A stretch of 48,064 nucleotides of DNA from Methanospirillum lacunae (GCF_003173355.1 NZ_QGMY01000010.1:1-48064); one strand, 5' to 3'; shown: positions 10,433-19,450, counted from the first letter of the stretch. Notes: generated by a model not told the origin, from the sequence alone. Translations and numbers: made by a program.

Positions 10433-10785
10433 ATGTAATTATTATTATCATAATTGGGATTTTATTTGCCTCATTTGGACAGATACTCTGGAAAATTGGG
10501 ATGAATGAAATTGGAGTTGTGAGTGAAATATCTGTTGAGGGAATTACACATATTGTTTTAAACCCATATATTTTCGGAGGACTTTTTAGTTATGGTATTG
10601 GAACGTTGTTCTGGTTAATTGCTCTTTCAAGAGCTGAGTTATCTTTTGTATATCCATTTATTGCATTAACATTTGTTATAATTTTTATGGCTTCTTTTTT
10701 TCTATTCCATGAAAATATTAGTTTTCAGAGATTAATTGGTGCTGTGATTATTGTGATTGGTATTGTGGTACTGGTAAAAGGGTAA
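10429..10785 (+). CDS. EamA/SMR-type small membrane protein (ArnE/ArnF-like flippase subunit)
   Basis: A 118 aa protein with four predicted membrane helices: the N-terminal IIIIIIGILFASFGQILWK, then segments around 50-65, 70-92 and 95-117. The pattern is that of one half of a drug/metabolite transporter, with FASFGQILWKIGM near the start and ALSRAELSFVYPFIAL in the third helix. In Gram-negative bacteria the ArnE/ArnF pair moves undecaprenyl-phosphate-aminoarabinose across the membrane. Here it is coupled by a four-base overlap to a methyltransferase and an ArnC-like enzyme, so flipping of a lipid-phosphate sugar is a reasonable inference. Only one subunit is present, so it would have to act as a homodimer. 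The gene ends four bases from the convergent gene at 10790. Confidence 0.78.
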   Translation: MNVIIIIIIGILFASFGQILWKIGMNEIGVVSEISVEGITHIVLNPYIFGGLFSYGIGTLFWLIALSRAELSFVYPFIALTFVIIFMASFFLFHENISFQRLIGAVIIVIGIVVLVKG

Positions 10786-10789
10786 TTCT

Positions 10790-12649
10790 TCAATATAAAT
10801 CATTATGAGTTTGACTATTAGTTTCAAAATAGAACATTGTGTAAAACCCATTTTTGGGATCCTTAATGATCTTAATGGTAGGATCAAAATCCGGAGTGTT
10901 TGGAAGAGGAGCATTCCACACCTGATCAGTTAACTCACTGGGTGGAACAAAAATTGTTTCACCGTCATTAGTGATATGTGCTGATACGTTCATATCGGGC
11001 ATTGAAGGAAGTAGCCCTTTTTCATTTATTTTTAATAAACCGGTATCCTGATACAATCCAAGAAAAGTAATACCTGAAAAAATGATACATCCCATAATAA
11101 AATATTTTTTCCAGGTATTGCTCAATCGGGGATTAGGATATTTTATTTTTAAAAATGGGTACACAAATAATAGTAATGGAAAAGAATAAAGAAATCCAAT
11201 TCCAAATCTGGGTTCTGGCGCTGAAACGAACCAGAATAGTAACCCTACAATTGTCACTAATAATGGATATAACATTATCAGGAAAGAGTTATTCCAATCT
11301 AAAATGATGTCTGAATTGTAAATATTATATAAAAAAATGAGTGTTACTATACATGCCACAATAATTAGTCCAATGCACAAAAAAAACCTGGGCGTAGTAA
11401 TAATACGATGGAACCATTCATTCATCCATGAAATAGTACCTAATGACTCCATATAGTTTGGGCCAGGAAGTCTTGCCCATCCTGTTATGGCGTCTGCTTC
11501 AGCTTTTGTTTGTTGAGCAGAAACGGACCATGGAAAAAAAGATAACGAACCATATGATAATGGATAAATTGGGTTTCCAGATAGTAATATTCCCCTTATA
11601 ATCAAAGGGATAGTTAAAAGGAAAAATATTAGGTAGCAATATTCAGGTATTGATCTCAACATGGTTTTTAGATCTGTAAAAAAAGTAAAGAGACCTGAGT
11701 TTTTTATATGGTTTAAATTAATTATCCTGATGAAAACTGCCAACAGTGTCATCGGTATCATAATCACTGCAGATAATTTAATGGCAGTAGAAAAGAGTGC
11801 CAGAATGAATGGTGCCCAGGTACAAAAATCATAAAGATCCGTTTTTTCTTCGATCATTTTTATGAGAAAGAAGAATTGAACCAACGTTAAAATGAAAACC
11901 GGGTAATCTGGAGATGGATTTGATAAATAGAATCTGGATTCAAATATTACCGGAAGTATGGAAAGAAGGAGAAACATTTCATGAGCAGATAATGGGTTTA
12001 ATCCACCCTGTAATTGTTTAACGATACCTTTCAATGAGGAAGAAGACATTTCACTCCATCTGTCCTGTATGACTTCTGTCACCAGAGTTGAGTAAAAGAA
12101 GAAAAGAATTGCATTGATTATAAAAACTGGTCGATTAAACCATATTACACTCTGATCTATCATGGCACTGATGGGGAGCCATGCGCAATTAAACCCCAAC
12201 CTCCCATGCAGATTTGCGAGGCCTAATGGAATTGGGTATTCAATCATCCATTTTATTGCAGGAAGGTGGTAAAGGCCTGTATCTGTTCCATGAATCCAAT
12301 TATATACAGTACAGTAAAAAAGAAATAGAACACCAAAAAAAAGGGCTAATATTGAGAATTTCTGCTGAATTCTGATCTTATTCGTAATTAGATGAATACT
12401 TGTCATAACAATCCCTACAAAAAGGATTGCAATTGAGATTTCAGATGATATTGGAATAAATATATTTATCAAACTTGTTAATACGAAGATAATGATAAAA
12501 CCAAAGATTCCATAATTCCAAATCAGATATTTATGGATCGGATACTTTTTTAGAACGTAGGTCGCAAAAAATGAGCCATATCCAAATAATGAAACAATCC
12601 AGGCAAAAAAGAGGAGAATTAATATAATTAGCTGTAAGGCAGGGTTCAT
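10790..12649 (-). CDS. Large polytopic membrane protein, GT-C-like (paralogue A)
   Basis: A 619 aa integral membrane protein with at least ten hydrophobic segments, and soluble or extracytoplasmic loops near 110-170 and at the C terminus. A motif DTGLYHLPAIKW (residues 123-134) falls in the first large loop, where GT-C glycosyltransferases carry catalytic acidic residues. LHGRLGFNCAWLPISAMIDQ follows. Later blocks read LSGNPIYPLSYG, WARLPGPNYMESLG and APEPRFGIGFLY. A paralogue at 16151-17953 keeps all of these. I infer a sugar transferase using a lipid-phosphate donor, but I do not recognise a characterised family. The C-terminal VWNAPLPNTPDF segment is also shared. It converges on the lipid-sugar operon. 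Confidence 0.82.
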   Translation of the reverse strand: MNPALQLIILILLFFAWIVSLFGYGSFFATYVLKKYPIHKYLIWNYGIFGFIIIFVLTSLINIFIPISSEISIAILFVGIVMTSIHLITNKIRIQQKFSILALFFGVLFLFYCTVYNWIHGTDTGLYHLPAIKWMIEYPIPLGLANLHGRLGFNCAWLPISAMIDQSVIWFNRPVFIINAILFFFYSTLVTEVIQDRWSEMSSSSLKGIVKQLQGGLNPLSAHEMFLLLSILPVIFESRFYLSNPSPDYPVFILTLVQFFFLIKMIEEKTDLYDFCTWAPFILALFSTAIKLSAVIMIPMTLLAVFIRIINLNHIKNSGLFTFFTDLKTMLRSIPEYCYLIFFLLTIPLIIRGILLSGNPIYPLSYGSLSFFPWSVSAQQTKAEADAITGWARLPGPNYMESLGTISWMNEWFHRIITTPRFFLCIGLIIVACIVTLIFLYNIYNSDIILDWNNSFLIMLYPLLVTIVGLLFWFVSAPEPRFGIGFLYSFPLLLFVYPFLKIKYPNPRLSNTWKKYFIMGCIIFSGITFLGLYQDTGLLKINEKGLLPSMPDMNVSAHITNDGETIFVPPSELTDQVWNAPLPNTPDFDPTIKIIKDPKNGFYTMFYFETNSQTHNDLY

Positions 12650-12673
12650 TATTATGAATATGTTGGGTGAATT

Positions 12674-12688
12674 CTTTTTTATATTTTG
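12674..12688 (-). promoter_or_regulatory. Candidate archaeal TATA box for the 619 aa membrane protein
   Basis: On the minus strand AAAATATAAAAAA lies about 30-40 bases before the ATG at 12649. That would place transcription within roughly ten bases of the start codon, as expected for a short or absent leader in archaea. In such an A+T-rich region TATA-like strings are common, so this is only a candidate. Confidence 0.25.
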
Positions 12689-12751
12689 GTAATTTTTTCT
12701 CCCGATTCGACTAAATCATAGGGTTTTACAGTTAATCATAATAATATAGAA

Positions 12752-13120
12752 TTGCAACACCAGAAACTTAAGAATTTGTTTAATTCAAGTAGAGCAATTG
12801 AAAACAGTACAAAAATTCAGAATTTACTCAGAAAATTGGTTAAATTTTTTAATGACTCGGCTGATTGTATTTCTTTACGTTTAAAAATTGAGGATTTATT
12901 AGCATTTAACAAAAATGCAGTTATATGGGAGCCTTTATATAGTTACACTAAAACATCAGCCCATATAACTGCAAAATTGAATTCACTATTATTGGGAATA
13001 ATGTTTTTACCTGATTCAGACGTAAAAAGAAAATTAAACATGTTGCTGAGTGATGAGTTTAGGAGGGAACTAATCCTATTCATACATGTGAAAAAAACCG
13101 TGGTTTTTTCGCTATCTTGA
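12752..13120 (+). CDS. Hypothetical protein, doubtful
   Basis: An open frame of 122 codons that would have to start at TTG 12752 and has no visible ribosome binding site. The predicted product is helical and lysine- and leucine-rich (segments such as NLLRKLVKFFND and RLKIEDLLAF), with no signal peptide, membrane helix or known motif. It lies alone between two minus-strand genes. Composition is as A+T-rich as the surrounding intergenic DNA. It may be a real small accessory gene, a remnant, or chance. I cannot assign a function. Confidence 0.25.
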   Translation: MQHQKLKNLFNSSRAIENSTKIQNLLRKLVKFFNDSADCISLRLKIEDLLAFNKNAVIWEPLYSYTKTSAHITAKLNSLLLGIMFLPDSDVKRKLNMLLSDEFRRELILFIHVKKTVVFSLS

Positions 13121-13216
13121 TAAAATGAAATGAAAGACCTATTAAAAAATTAAACTCCTTACAGGCGGTGTTTAATGAATACTTACTTCTACTATCTTCT
13201 CACGATGTGATTTTCA

Positions 13217-14035
13217 TTAAGGATCATGATGTCTTTTTGTTAATATTATCATAGGATATTGACCATATTTACAGAAAAGTTTAGGAAACCTCTCTTCAAG
13301 ATAATACAGAATTTTCAGAATTTTTTTTCCCAATTTATTATTTGGAATTAACAATTTTTGAGTTGAACTATCGAAAGAACGCCAAGGAACCATTTTTATT
13401 GTGGCAATTTCATCAAATCTTCTCCACCATTTATTTGGATGTGGATAAAAATATAGATCATTTACTGTTCCTCCTTCCTTTTCTCTTTTTTTTCGATTAA
13501 TAATTCTCAACAGTCCCTTTGCTATCCAGTTATTAAGGAAAAATGCATTTGGATTTGAATATACAATAATTATATTTTTCCCAGGTTTAGTAACATCAAT
13601 TAATTTTCTAATAACTTCATCTTGATTATCTTTATCGATATGATAAATTGTGTGAAGACTAACTGAACAATCAAAAAAATTTTTCTTTAGATCAATGTCC
13701 AAAAAATTACCACAAATAAAGACTCCATGATCACCAATCTTCGCTTTCGCTTGATCTAATGCTCCTTGAGAAAGATCAACACAATATCTAAATAAAAAAT
13801 TTTTAGAATATTCTAAATATTCTTTATATTGAATAGGCCCAGATGCCATATCTAGGATATTAACTCCAAAATCAGGAATATATTTAAGAACTCTTAATCT
13901 ACATTTACTCACATATTCACGTGAGTTCTCTCTCAAATCTTCAAATCTTATAGCATCTTCTGTTTCATTTCCACTTATAATCCATCCGATTTCATCATAA
14001 AACGTTTTTACCGATATTTCCACATTATTTCTCAT
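13217..14035 (-). CDS. Class I SAM-dependent methyltransferase
   Basis: A 272 aa methyltransferase. The SAM site is NILDMASGPIQY near residues 59-70, where the usual GxGxG is replaced by MASGP, a variant seen in some glycan methyltransferases. A matching acidic residue lies in YCVDLSQGALDQAK. HTIYHIDKDNQDEVIRKLID corresponds to motifs II and III. The C-terminal third (WWRRFDEIATIKMVPWRSFD) is probably the acceptor region. It is a single gene, divergent from the GT-C protein at 14538 across a 502-base gap. It probably methylates a sugar of the same glycan; the target is unknown. Confidence 0.75.
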   Translation of the reverse strand: MRNNVEISVKTFYDEIGWIISGNETEDAIRFEDLRENSREYVSKCRLRVLKYIPDFGVNILDMASGPIQYKEYLEYSKNFLFRYCVDLSQGALDQAKAKIGDHGVFICGNFLDIDLKKNFFDCSVSLHTIYHIDKDNQDEVIRKLIDVTKPGKNIIIVYSNPNAFFLNNWIAKGLLRIINRKKREKEGGTVNDLYFYPHPNKWWRRFDEIATIKMVPWRSFDSSTQKLLIPNNKLGKKILKILYYLEERFPKLFCKYGQYPMIILTKRHHDP

Positions 14036-14506
14036 AAAAAAGCCTTATAATATAATATCATTGGTTAGATTAAATTTACGGACGATATAAAATTGCATTT
14101 ATTTGCTAGAATCTATCCAACTAGTCAATATAGCACCCTCCTAAACATACCAATCAGCGGTCAGTTTAATTTTCTTTTTATGTCTGAATCAGTTAATAAC
14201 GAGAATCCCAATAAAAGTGAGTGCATTTAAGTATCCAGTATTTGCTTTTATAATAATCAATTTTTATAATTTGTTCATTATCACCTATAGGCGAAAGTGA
14301 CACCAATACAAGGTTCTGTGAAAATCATTATTCATATTTTTATTACAGCATATTATAAATCATTACGTAAGAAAATTAATGCGTGAAACTTTGATTTTAC
14401 CAACTCAAGGAAGAATGAAAGAAAAAAAATCTCCCGATTATACCATTCTTAAACTTCGATGATAAAGCAGATTAGCGTTCATATATTGGTGGATGTATAT
14501 CTCCAT

Positions 14507-14515
14507 CTTATATTA
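14507..14515 (+). promoter_or_regulatory. Candidate TATA box for a leaderless GT-C transcript
   Basis: CTTATATTA is centred about 27 bases before the ATG at 14538, the spacing expected for an archaeal TATA box of a leaderless mRNA. No Shine-Dalgarno sequence precedes this ATG, which fits a leaderless transcript. Evidence is spacing and composition only. Confidence 0.3.
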
Positions 14516-14528
14516 GTAATTATTACTA
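14514..14528. repeat. Perfect 7-bp inverted repeat near the GT-C start codon
   Basis: TAGTAAT at 14514-14520 and ATTACTA at 14522-14528 form an exact palindrome with a one-base centre. It overlaps the TATA-like element and ends nine bases before the ATG. A dimeric regulator bound here would block transcription start. Chance palindromes are not rare in A+T-rich DNA, so function is uncertain. Confidence 0.35.
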
Positions 14529-14537
14529 GAGTTTAAG

Positions 14538-16112
14538 ATGGAATTATTAATGGACGGAAAAAAAAACTTTAAGGACCCCAACAACATTGTTATTTTTTTT
14601 GTTCTCATTTTTTTCCTCATATATTATTTAATATTTAGGTGGGATAGTGTTTTCTGGGCACCATTGACCCCTACAGATGCATCTCATTATGTTGAAATCG
14701 CAGTTCATTTAACTCAAGGAGAAATCTTCCAGTCAGGTGGGTTTCCTTTTGGGTTTCCAGCACTTCTTGCCCTATCAATTTTAATAATGGGACCTGGAAG
14801 TTTTTCTTTGCAATTCCCTATTATTATTTGTTTAGTCCTGTGCCTTCTCGTTTTATATTTAATAGCAAAAAAGAAAATTGGTGTTTTGAATTCACTAATT
14901 TTAGTTTTTTTGGTAGGATTCTCGCCGTATCTTTTAATCTATAAAGGATGGGTGATGTCAGAAATCCCTTTCACTCTTGTGTTTCTATTTTTTGTGTTTC
15001 TCCTTGATAGAAATTATAACCCATATAATCATACTGCAAATCCCTTTGAAAATATATGTATAGGTATATCGGTTGGAATAGGATGTATGATTAGATCTGT
15101 AGGATATGTCCTGATACCGATTTTATTAATCACTCAACTAATTCATTTATTTATTGAAAACGATTATTCAAAAAAGAAATTATTTTCTCTATTCACTCCA
15201 TATTTTGTGTTTGCTCTAATTTATATACCATATCTAATCATTTTTCGGTTTTGGGGACAGAAATACACCAGCCATACATATGGATGGTGGCAATGGGTTT
15301 ATGCTAATATTTCGGGGTATGCAACGTGTCTTACAGTTTATTTTCCCGGAGGTAATTATTACTGGATTAATTCCCTTTTCTATACACTCTTTGTCTGTTT
15401 TCTTCTCTATTCTTTATCTGTTTTTTTTCGAAAAGAATATCCCATAATTATTTCCTTTTTTATTTATCTAATAGTTATAACACTCTGGCCTTTTGACCAA
15501 AGAGAACGATTTATTCTTCCAGTCTTCCCCATCTTTATTTACCTTGCCATTCGGGGTATTGATCACATTCAAGAAGTAATTTCTAGGTGTTTTGATCACG
15601 GTAACTTGCGTAGCAGATTATCTAAAGTTATTTTACCCGTTATTTGTGTTATATTTATTTTTGCTACCCTCTATTGTGATATACCCCTCTTTGTCAATCA
15701 ATATCATATTTTTGGTGAACACCAAGCAATTATACAAAGAGATGAAGGTAATGACATTTTCCGTCCGTATGGTTACTTAAATTCATTAGATACGAATGAA
15801 AGTATGGAATTATTCCATTATATTAAAGGTAATATGGAAAAAACCAGTACAATCGCATTTCAGTTTAATGGATATCTAATGATGTATGTGGGTAAATTTA
15901 CACCATGTGGATATCCAATAACTTCTTCGAGAGATGTGGAATTGATTCCAATAGCACAAAAATGTCATTCAGATTTTATTATTATTCATAACATTGATGA
16001 GGATGCAATAAAAATTTTAAACAGTGACACTAGATATCACCGAGTTTTTTTAAATACTATCTATAGTGTCTATAGCCATAATATTTTGAATTCTACGGAC
16101 AATTCAAATTAA
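14538..16112 (+). CDS. ArnT/PMT-like GT-C membrane glycosyltransferase
   Basis: A 524 aa membrane protein with about ten to twelve predicted helices and a C-terminal extracytoplasmic region of roughly 140 residues. The first loop carries PTDASHYVEIAVHLTQGEIF (residues 45-64), the position of the catalytic D/E-x-x-x-Y region of GT39/GT83 enzymes, followed by GFPFGFPALLALS. The MSEIPFTLVFLFFVF helix and the DQRERFILPVFP segment before a late helix are also typical. Such enzymes move a sugar from polyprenyl phosphate to an acceptor outside the membrane, so this is the best candidate user of the lipid-linked sugar made by the 5813-10785 operon. Two similar-sized GT-C-like paralogues flank it. Acceptor and sugar are inferred, not shown. 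Confidence 0.8.
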   Translation: MELLMDGKKNFKDPNNIVIFFVLIFFLIYYLIFRWDSVFWAPLTPTDASHYVEIAVHLTQGEIFQSGGFPFGFPALLALSILIMGPGSFSLQFPIIICLVLCLLVLYLIAKKKIGVLNSLILVFLVGFSPYLLIYKGWVMSEIPFTLVFLFFVFLLDRNYNPYNHTANPFENICIGISVGIGCMIRSVGYVLIPILLITQLIHLFIENDYSKKKLFSLFTPYFVFALIYIPYLIIFRFWGQKYTSHTYGWWQWVYANISGYATCLTVYFPGGNYYWINSLFYTLFVCFLLYSLSVFFRKEYPIIISFFIYLIVITLWPFDQRERFILPVFPIFIYLAIRGIDHIQEVISRCFDHGNLRSRLSKVILPVICVIFIFATLYCDIPLFVNQYHIFGEHQAIIQRDEGNDIFRPYGYLNSLDTNESMELFHYIKGNMEKTSTIAFQFNGYLMMYVGKFTPCGYPITSSRDVELIPIAQKCHSDFIIIHNIDEDAIKILNSDTRYHRVFLNTIYSVYSHNILNSTDNSN

Positions 16113-16136
16113 AGGGTTATTTCAGACAATCCCTTT
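16111..16136. terminator. Candidate bidirectional terminator hairpin
   Basis: AAAGGG at 16111-16116 and CCCTTT at 16131-16136 are perfect inverted complements around a 14-base loop. The hairpin overlaps the stop codon of the 14538-16112 gene and lies between two convergent genes that are 38 bases apart. A T-rich stretch follows. Factor-independent termination in archaea depends mainly on T-runs, so this is tentative. Confidence 0.35.
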
Positions 16137-16150
16137 GTTATTGCAATTCT

Positions 16151-17953
16151 TTATTCGTTAGTGGTAAACATGATATATTGTCTGGTGATCCTATCCCGGG
16201 TTATCGATAAATTTTCATCAAAATATATTGAATTTGGAAGAGGGAGATTCCATGTTTGATCAGTATTTTCTGGAATAATAATTCTTTCTCCGCTATTGGT
16301 GGTATTTATAGTATATGAAACCTCTGGAAATACTGGGATTTCACCATTGTTATTAAATAATCCTACGTAATATGGCCCCATCAACGTAGCTGAGATAAGG
16401 AATTGTCCGATGAGAATTACAATAAGGATTTTAACCAAATAGGATGAAAATGGTCTTTTTAGTATTATATACGGAAATAATAAAATAACAATTGGCAACG
16501 CATATAGAAATCCTAAAGCGAATCGAGTGTCTGGAGCACTCATAAACCAAAAGGTGAGTCCCGCAAGGATTAATACAAGAGGATAGCATGAGATGATAAT
16601 TTTTTTACTCTCTTGTAATTCCATTTCAGGTTTCACTGAAAAATACAATACAATTCCTACTAAAATTAGTGCTCCACTGACTGTCACAATCAAAGGCATT
16701 TGGTGTACAATAAATTGGTCTATCCAATCCCATATCCAAGAGTTATTACCAAGTGAATCTTTATAATGAACTCCAGGAAGTCTAGCCCAGGCAGTAACAT
16801 CCTCTGCTGCAACTCTAGTTGTTTCAGCAGAAGTAGCCCATGGTAAATAACTTTGTGAACCTATTGCTATAGGAAAAATCGGATTACCAGAGAGAATAAT
16901 CCCCCTTATTGTCATGGGAATAAAAATGATCAGAAAAAAAAACCAACAATATCTAGGTATATTACGTAAAAAAGGGAAAATTGTTTTCGGTAGTATTGGC
17001 ATCTCAACTAATTCCCTCGTTGATCTGATTTTTATTTGAGAAAAAAACAAAAAAAGTGCAGACATTAATAAGAGTAATATCGCTGATAATTTTATTGCAA
17101 ATGCGAATGATGCAATTATGATTGAAATCCATGTTTGAAAATTATCGACTTCTGTTTCCTCTTCAACTAATTCAATTGCATTTCCTATCACTGTCAGTGT
17201 TAAGAGGAATATTGGAAAATCTGGTGAGGGGCTTGATAAGAATATTGGTGTCACATAGGTTACCGGAAGAATGGTCAATAAGAAAAACCAGTCCTTACAG
17301 TTCAGTGATCTAACAAACGTGGATATTTTTGAAGTAGATATTGAGAATATGTTCTGGCGGATTTCTTTGATGAATGGCTTTAAAATATCCCCAATAAGAG
17401 TTGTATAGAAAAAAAGAAGTATCCCATTGATCAAAAAAATGGGCCTATTCAATAATATACTCCCTTGATCAATTAAGGCACTTAATGGAAACCAGATACT
17501 ATTAAACCCAAATCGAAAATGAAGGTTAGCCAGGCCAAAGGGTGTTATATTATTGATAATCCATTTAATTGCAGGCAGATGATATAGTCCAGTGTCATAA
17601 TAGTTAGACCATCCAAAAATTACTGCATAATAAATGATGAATGTGACTAATCCATATAATACAATTATCTGATAATTTGGCTTTATTTTGATAAACTGTA
17701 TGGATCCAAGAATTAATCCAATTATTAGAATAATACTTGCAATTAAAAGAGAAATTGGTAAGAAAATATTAATAATTGTTATTAAAGAACTTAAAAAAAT
17801 GAGACCAAATAATCCTGATATCCAAATGATATTACTCGGAATAGGGCACTTCAAGGTGAAGAGTTTCGCAATGTAATGGCCATAACTATAAACCGCAACA
17901 ATCCATCCCACAAAAAGAATGTAAAAAATTATGAAGTATAAAATATTGTCCAT
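16151..17953 (-). CDS. Large polytopic membrane protein, GT-C-like (paralogue B)
   Basis: A 600 aa membrane protein, clearly paralogous to the 619 aa protein at 10790-12649. Shared landmarks in order are YDTGLYHLPAIKW (residues 119-131) in the first big loop, FGFNSIWFPLSALIDQG, ILSGNPIFPIAIGSQS, WARLPGVHYKDSLG, APDTRFALGFLYALP and the C-terminal TWNLPLPNSIYFDE. About ten helices are predicted. The conserved acidic D120 with Y124 and H125 resembles a GT-C catalytic loop. It converges with the ArnT-like gene. I infer transfer of a lipid-linked sugar to the surface glycan. An O-antigen-ligase-like or polymerase role is an alternative. No characterised homologue is recognised. Confidence 0.82.
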   Translation of the reverse strand: MDNILYFIIFYILFVGWIVAVYSYGHYIAKLFTLKCPIPSNIIWISGLFGLIFLSSLITIINIFLPISLLIASIILIIGLILGSIQFIKIKPNYQIIVLYGLVTFIIYYAVIFGWSNYYDTGLYHLPAIKWIINNITPFGLANLHFRFGFNSIWFPLSALIDQGSILLNRPIFLINGILLFFYTTLIGDILKPFIKEIRQNIFSISTSKISTFVRSLNCKDWFFLLTILPVTYVTPIFLSSPSPDFPIFLLTLTVIGNAIELVEEETEVDNFQTWISIIIASFAFAIKLSAILLLLMSALFLFFSQIKIRSTRELVEMPILPKTIFPFLRNIPRYCWFFFLIIFIPMTIRGIILSGNPIFPIAIGSQSYLPWATSAETTRVAAEDVTAWARLPGVHYKDSLGNNSWIWDWIDQFIVHQMPLIVTVSGALILVGIVLYFSVKPEMELQESKKIIISCYPLVLILAGLTFWFMSAPDTRFALGFLYALPIVILLFPYIILKRPFSSYLVKILIVILIGQFLISATLMGPYYVGLFNNNGEIPVFPEVSYTINTTNSGERIIIPENTDQTWNLPLPNSIYFDENLSITRDRITRQYIMFTTNE

Positions 17954-18067
17954 TTTTATATAATGTTGGAATAATGTTTAAACTGGAAAACTAAATACTC
18001 TTTGAAGTTTTTTATTAACATTAGATTAATTCTCACTTATGTTTATATATCATTTCTCAAACCTTTT

Positions 18068-19450
18068 ATGAATAATATGTTGATAATTCAAGTAAATACT
18101 TCTGATATTTCCTGTGGTGGGGCAGAACAAATCAGTTGGCGACTACATGATTATTATAAAAAAAATAATTATGAATCGTATTTAGTAGTGGGTAAAAAGA
18201 ATTCTTTTGAAACTACGGTTATTCAGATTCTAAATCAACATGTAAAATATGTTCAAATAATAGAAAATTGCCTTGGTAAAAAGGCCATAAATGATAAAGT
18301 TAATGGGAAAAGATCAATAACGCAAATGATTTATGATAGACGGTGGTTTATCGCTCAAACATTGCGTAGTATTCTAGATCCACAACTTATTATTTCTGAT
18401 ATAAAAGGGTATGAAGACTTTTCATATTCTGGCATCTGGGTTCTTTCATCACTTTTTTCAAATGGAAATGAAATATTTCATCTTCACAACTTACACGCCC
18501 GATATTTTGATTTAAATGCATTACCATTTTTATCTTCTCAATCTCCAGTAATCATAACTCTACATGATCTCTGGTGTTTTACTGGTCATTGTGCTATTCC
18601 TTTGAATTGTGAGAGATGGAAAACCGGGTGTGGTAATTGTCCTGGTTTACATCTCTACCCTCAAATACTCCATGATTCATCTCATAAAAATTGGTTGCAT
18701 AAGAAACATGTATTTGAGTCATGTAACCTGTATATTGCTACTCCAAGTAAATGGCTTATGGATCAGGTAGGACATTCATTTTTAAAAAATACAGCAATGG
18801 ACTGCCGTGTTATTCCTAATGGTGTTGATACATCAATATTTTATCCCCGCTCAAAGGAATATTCACGAAAAACTCTTGGACTGCCTAATAGTATAAAGAT
18901 ATTGCTTTTTGTCGCCAATGGAATCCGGAAAAACCCCTGGAAAGATTACATAACTTTTAAAAGGGCAGTAGAACTTTTATCAAATAAATATTCGGGAAAA
19001 ATACTTGTTATAGGTCTTGGAGATAATACTCCGTCCTTGTTAATTAATGATATTGAGTTTCGGTTTGTTCCTTACCTCAATGATCCAAGTATTATAGCCC
19101 AATATTATTGTGCTGCTGATCTCTATGTACATCCTTCAAATTTTGAGACCTTTTCACTCACGATATTAGAAGCGAGAGCATGTAAAATTCCGGTTATTGC
19201 TAGCAATGTCTGTGCCATTCCGGAACAAATAATTGATGGAGTATCTGGATTTCTTTATTCTCCTGGGGATTACCAAGATCTATCTGAAAAAATCCTTATG
19301 CTATTACAGGATTCAGAATTGGCCAGCCAATTTGCTGAGCGAGCATATTCTGATATTTTATCCCGGTATACTGTGGAAATAATGGCAGAATCATATCTTT
19401 CGTGGTACAAGGAAATTAATGACAAAAGAGAAATTGGTGAGAAAGTTTGA
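18068..19450 (+). CDS. WcaC-like GT4 glycosyltransferase
   Basis: A GT-B glycosyltransferase resembling the colanic-acid WcaC group. The frame opens at TTG 18002, but the first 22 residues are a poor start. I place the start at ATG 18068 (or 18077), giving about 460 aa beginning MNNMLIIQVNTSDISCGGAE. The N-domain has the block IIHLHD-like HLHNLHARYFDLNALP and the cysteine-rich LHDLWCFTGHCAIPLNCE and WKTGCGNCP. The C-domain has HPSNFETFSLTILEARACK with the E-x7-E donor motif. The stop overlaps the next GT2 start. The paired WcaC/WcaE-like arrangement suggests a two-step addition to one repeat unit. Confidence 0.85.
   Translation: MNNMLIIQVNTSDISCGGAEQISWRLHDYYKKNNYESYLVVGKKNSFETTVIQILNQHVKYVQIIENCLGKKAINDKVNGKRSITQMIYDRRWFIAQTLRSILDPQLIISDIKGYEDFSYSGIWVLSSLFSNGNEIFHLHNLHARYFDLNALPFLSSQSPVIITLHDLWCFTGHCAIPLNCERWKTGCGNCPGLHLYPQILHDSSHKNWLHKKHVFESCNLYIATPSKWLMDQVGHSFLKNTAMDCRVIPNGVDTSIFYPRSKEYSRKTLGLPNSIKILLFVANGIRKNPWKDYITFKRAVELLSNKYSGKILVIGLGDNTPSLLINDIEFRFVPYLNDPSIIAQYYCAADLYVHPSNFETFSLTILEARACKIPVIASNVCAIPEQIIDGVSGFLYSPGDYQDLSEKILMLLQDSELASQFAERAYSDILSRYTVEIMAESYLSWYKEINDKREIGEKV

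Larger units (their letters stand above)
14036..14537. other. Divergent intergenic region (502 bp)
   Basis: This separates a minus-strand methyltransferase from a plus-strand GT-C gene, so it should hold both promoters. It is A+T-rich with no open frame of note. The features I can point to are the TATA-like element and short palindrome at its right end, described separately, and an isolated ATCAGCGG at 14151-14158 that recurs in the gap before rfbF. No tRNA, repeat array or transposon end was seen. Confidence 0.5.

Noticed and set aside
18002-18067. A hydrophobic N-terminal extension from TTG 18002 on the WcaC-like protein
   Set aside because: The start codon is weak and the GT4 fold begins properly at the ATG at 18068 or 18077.
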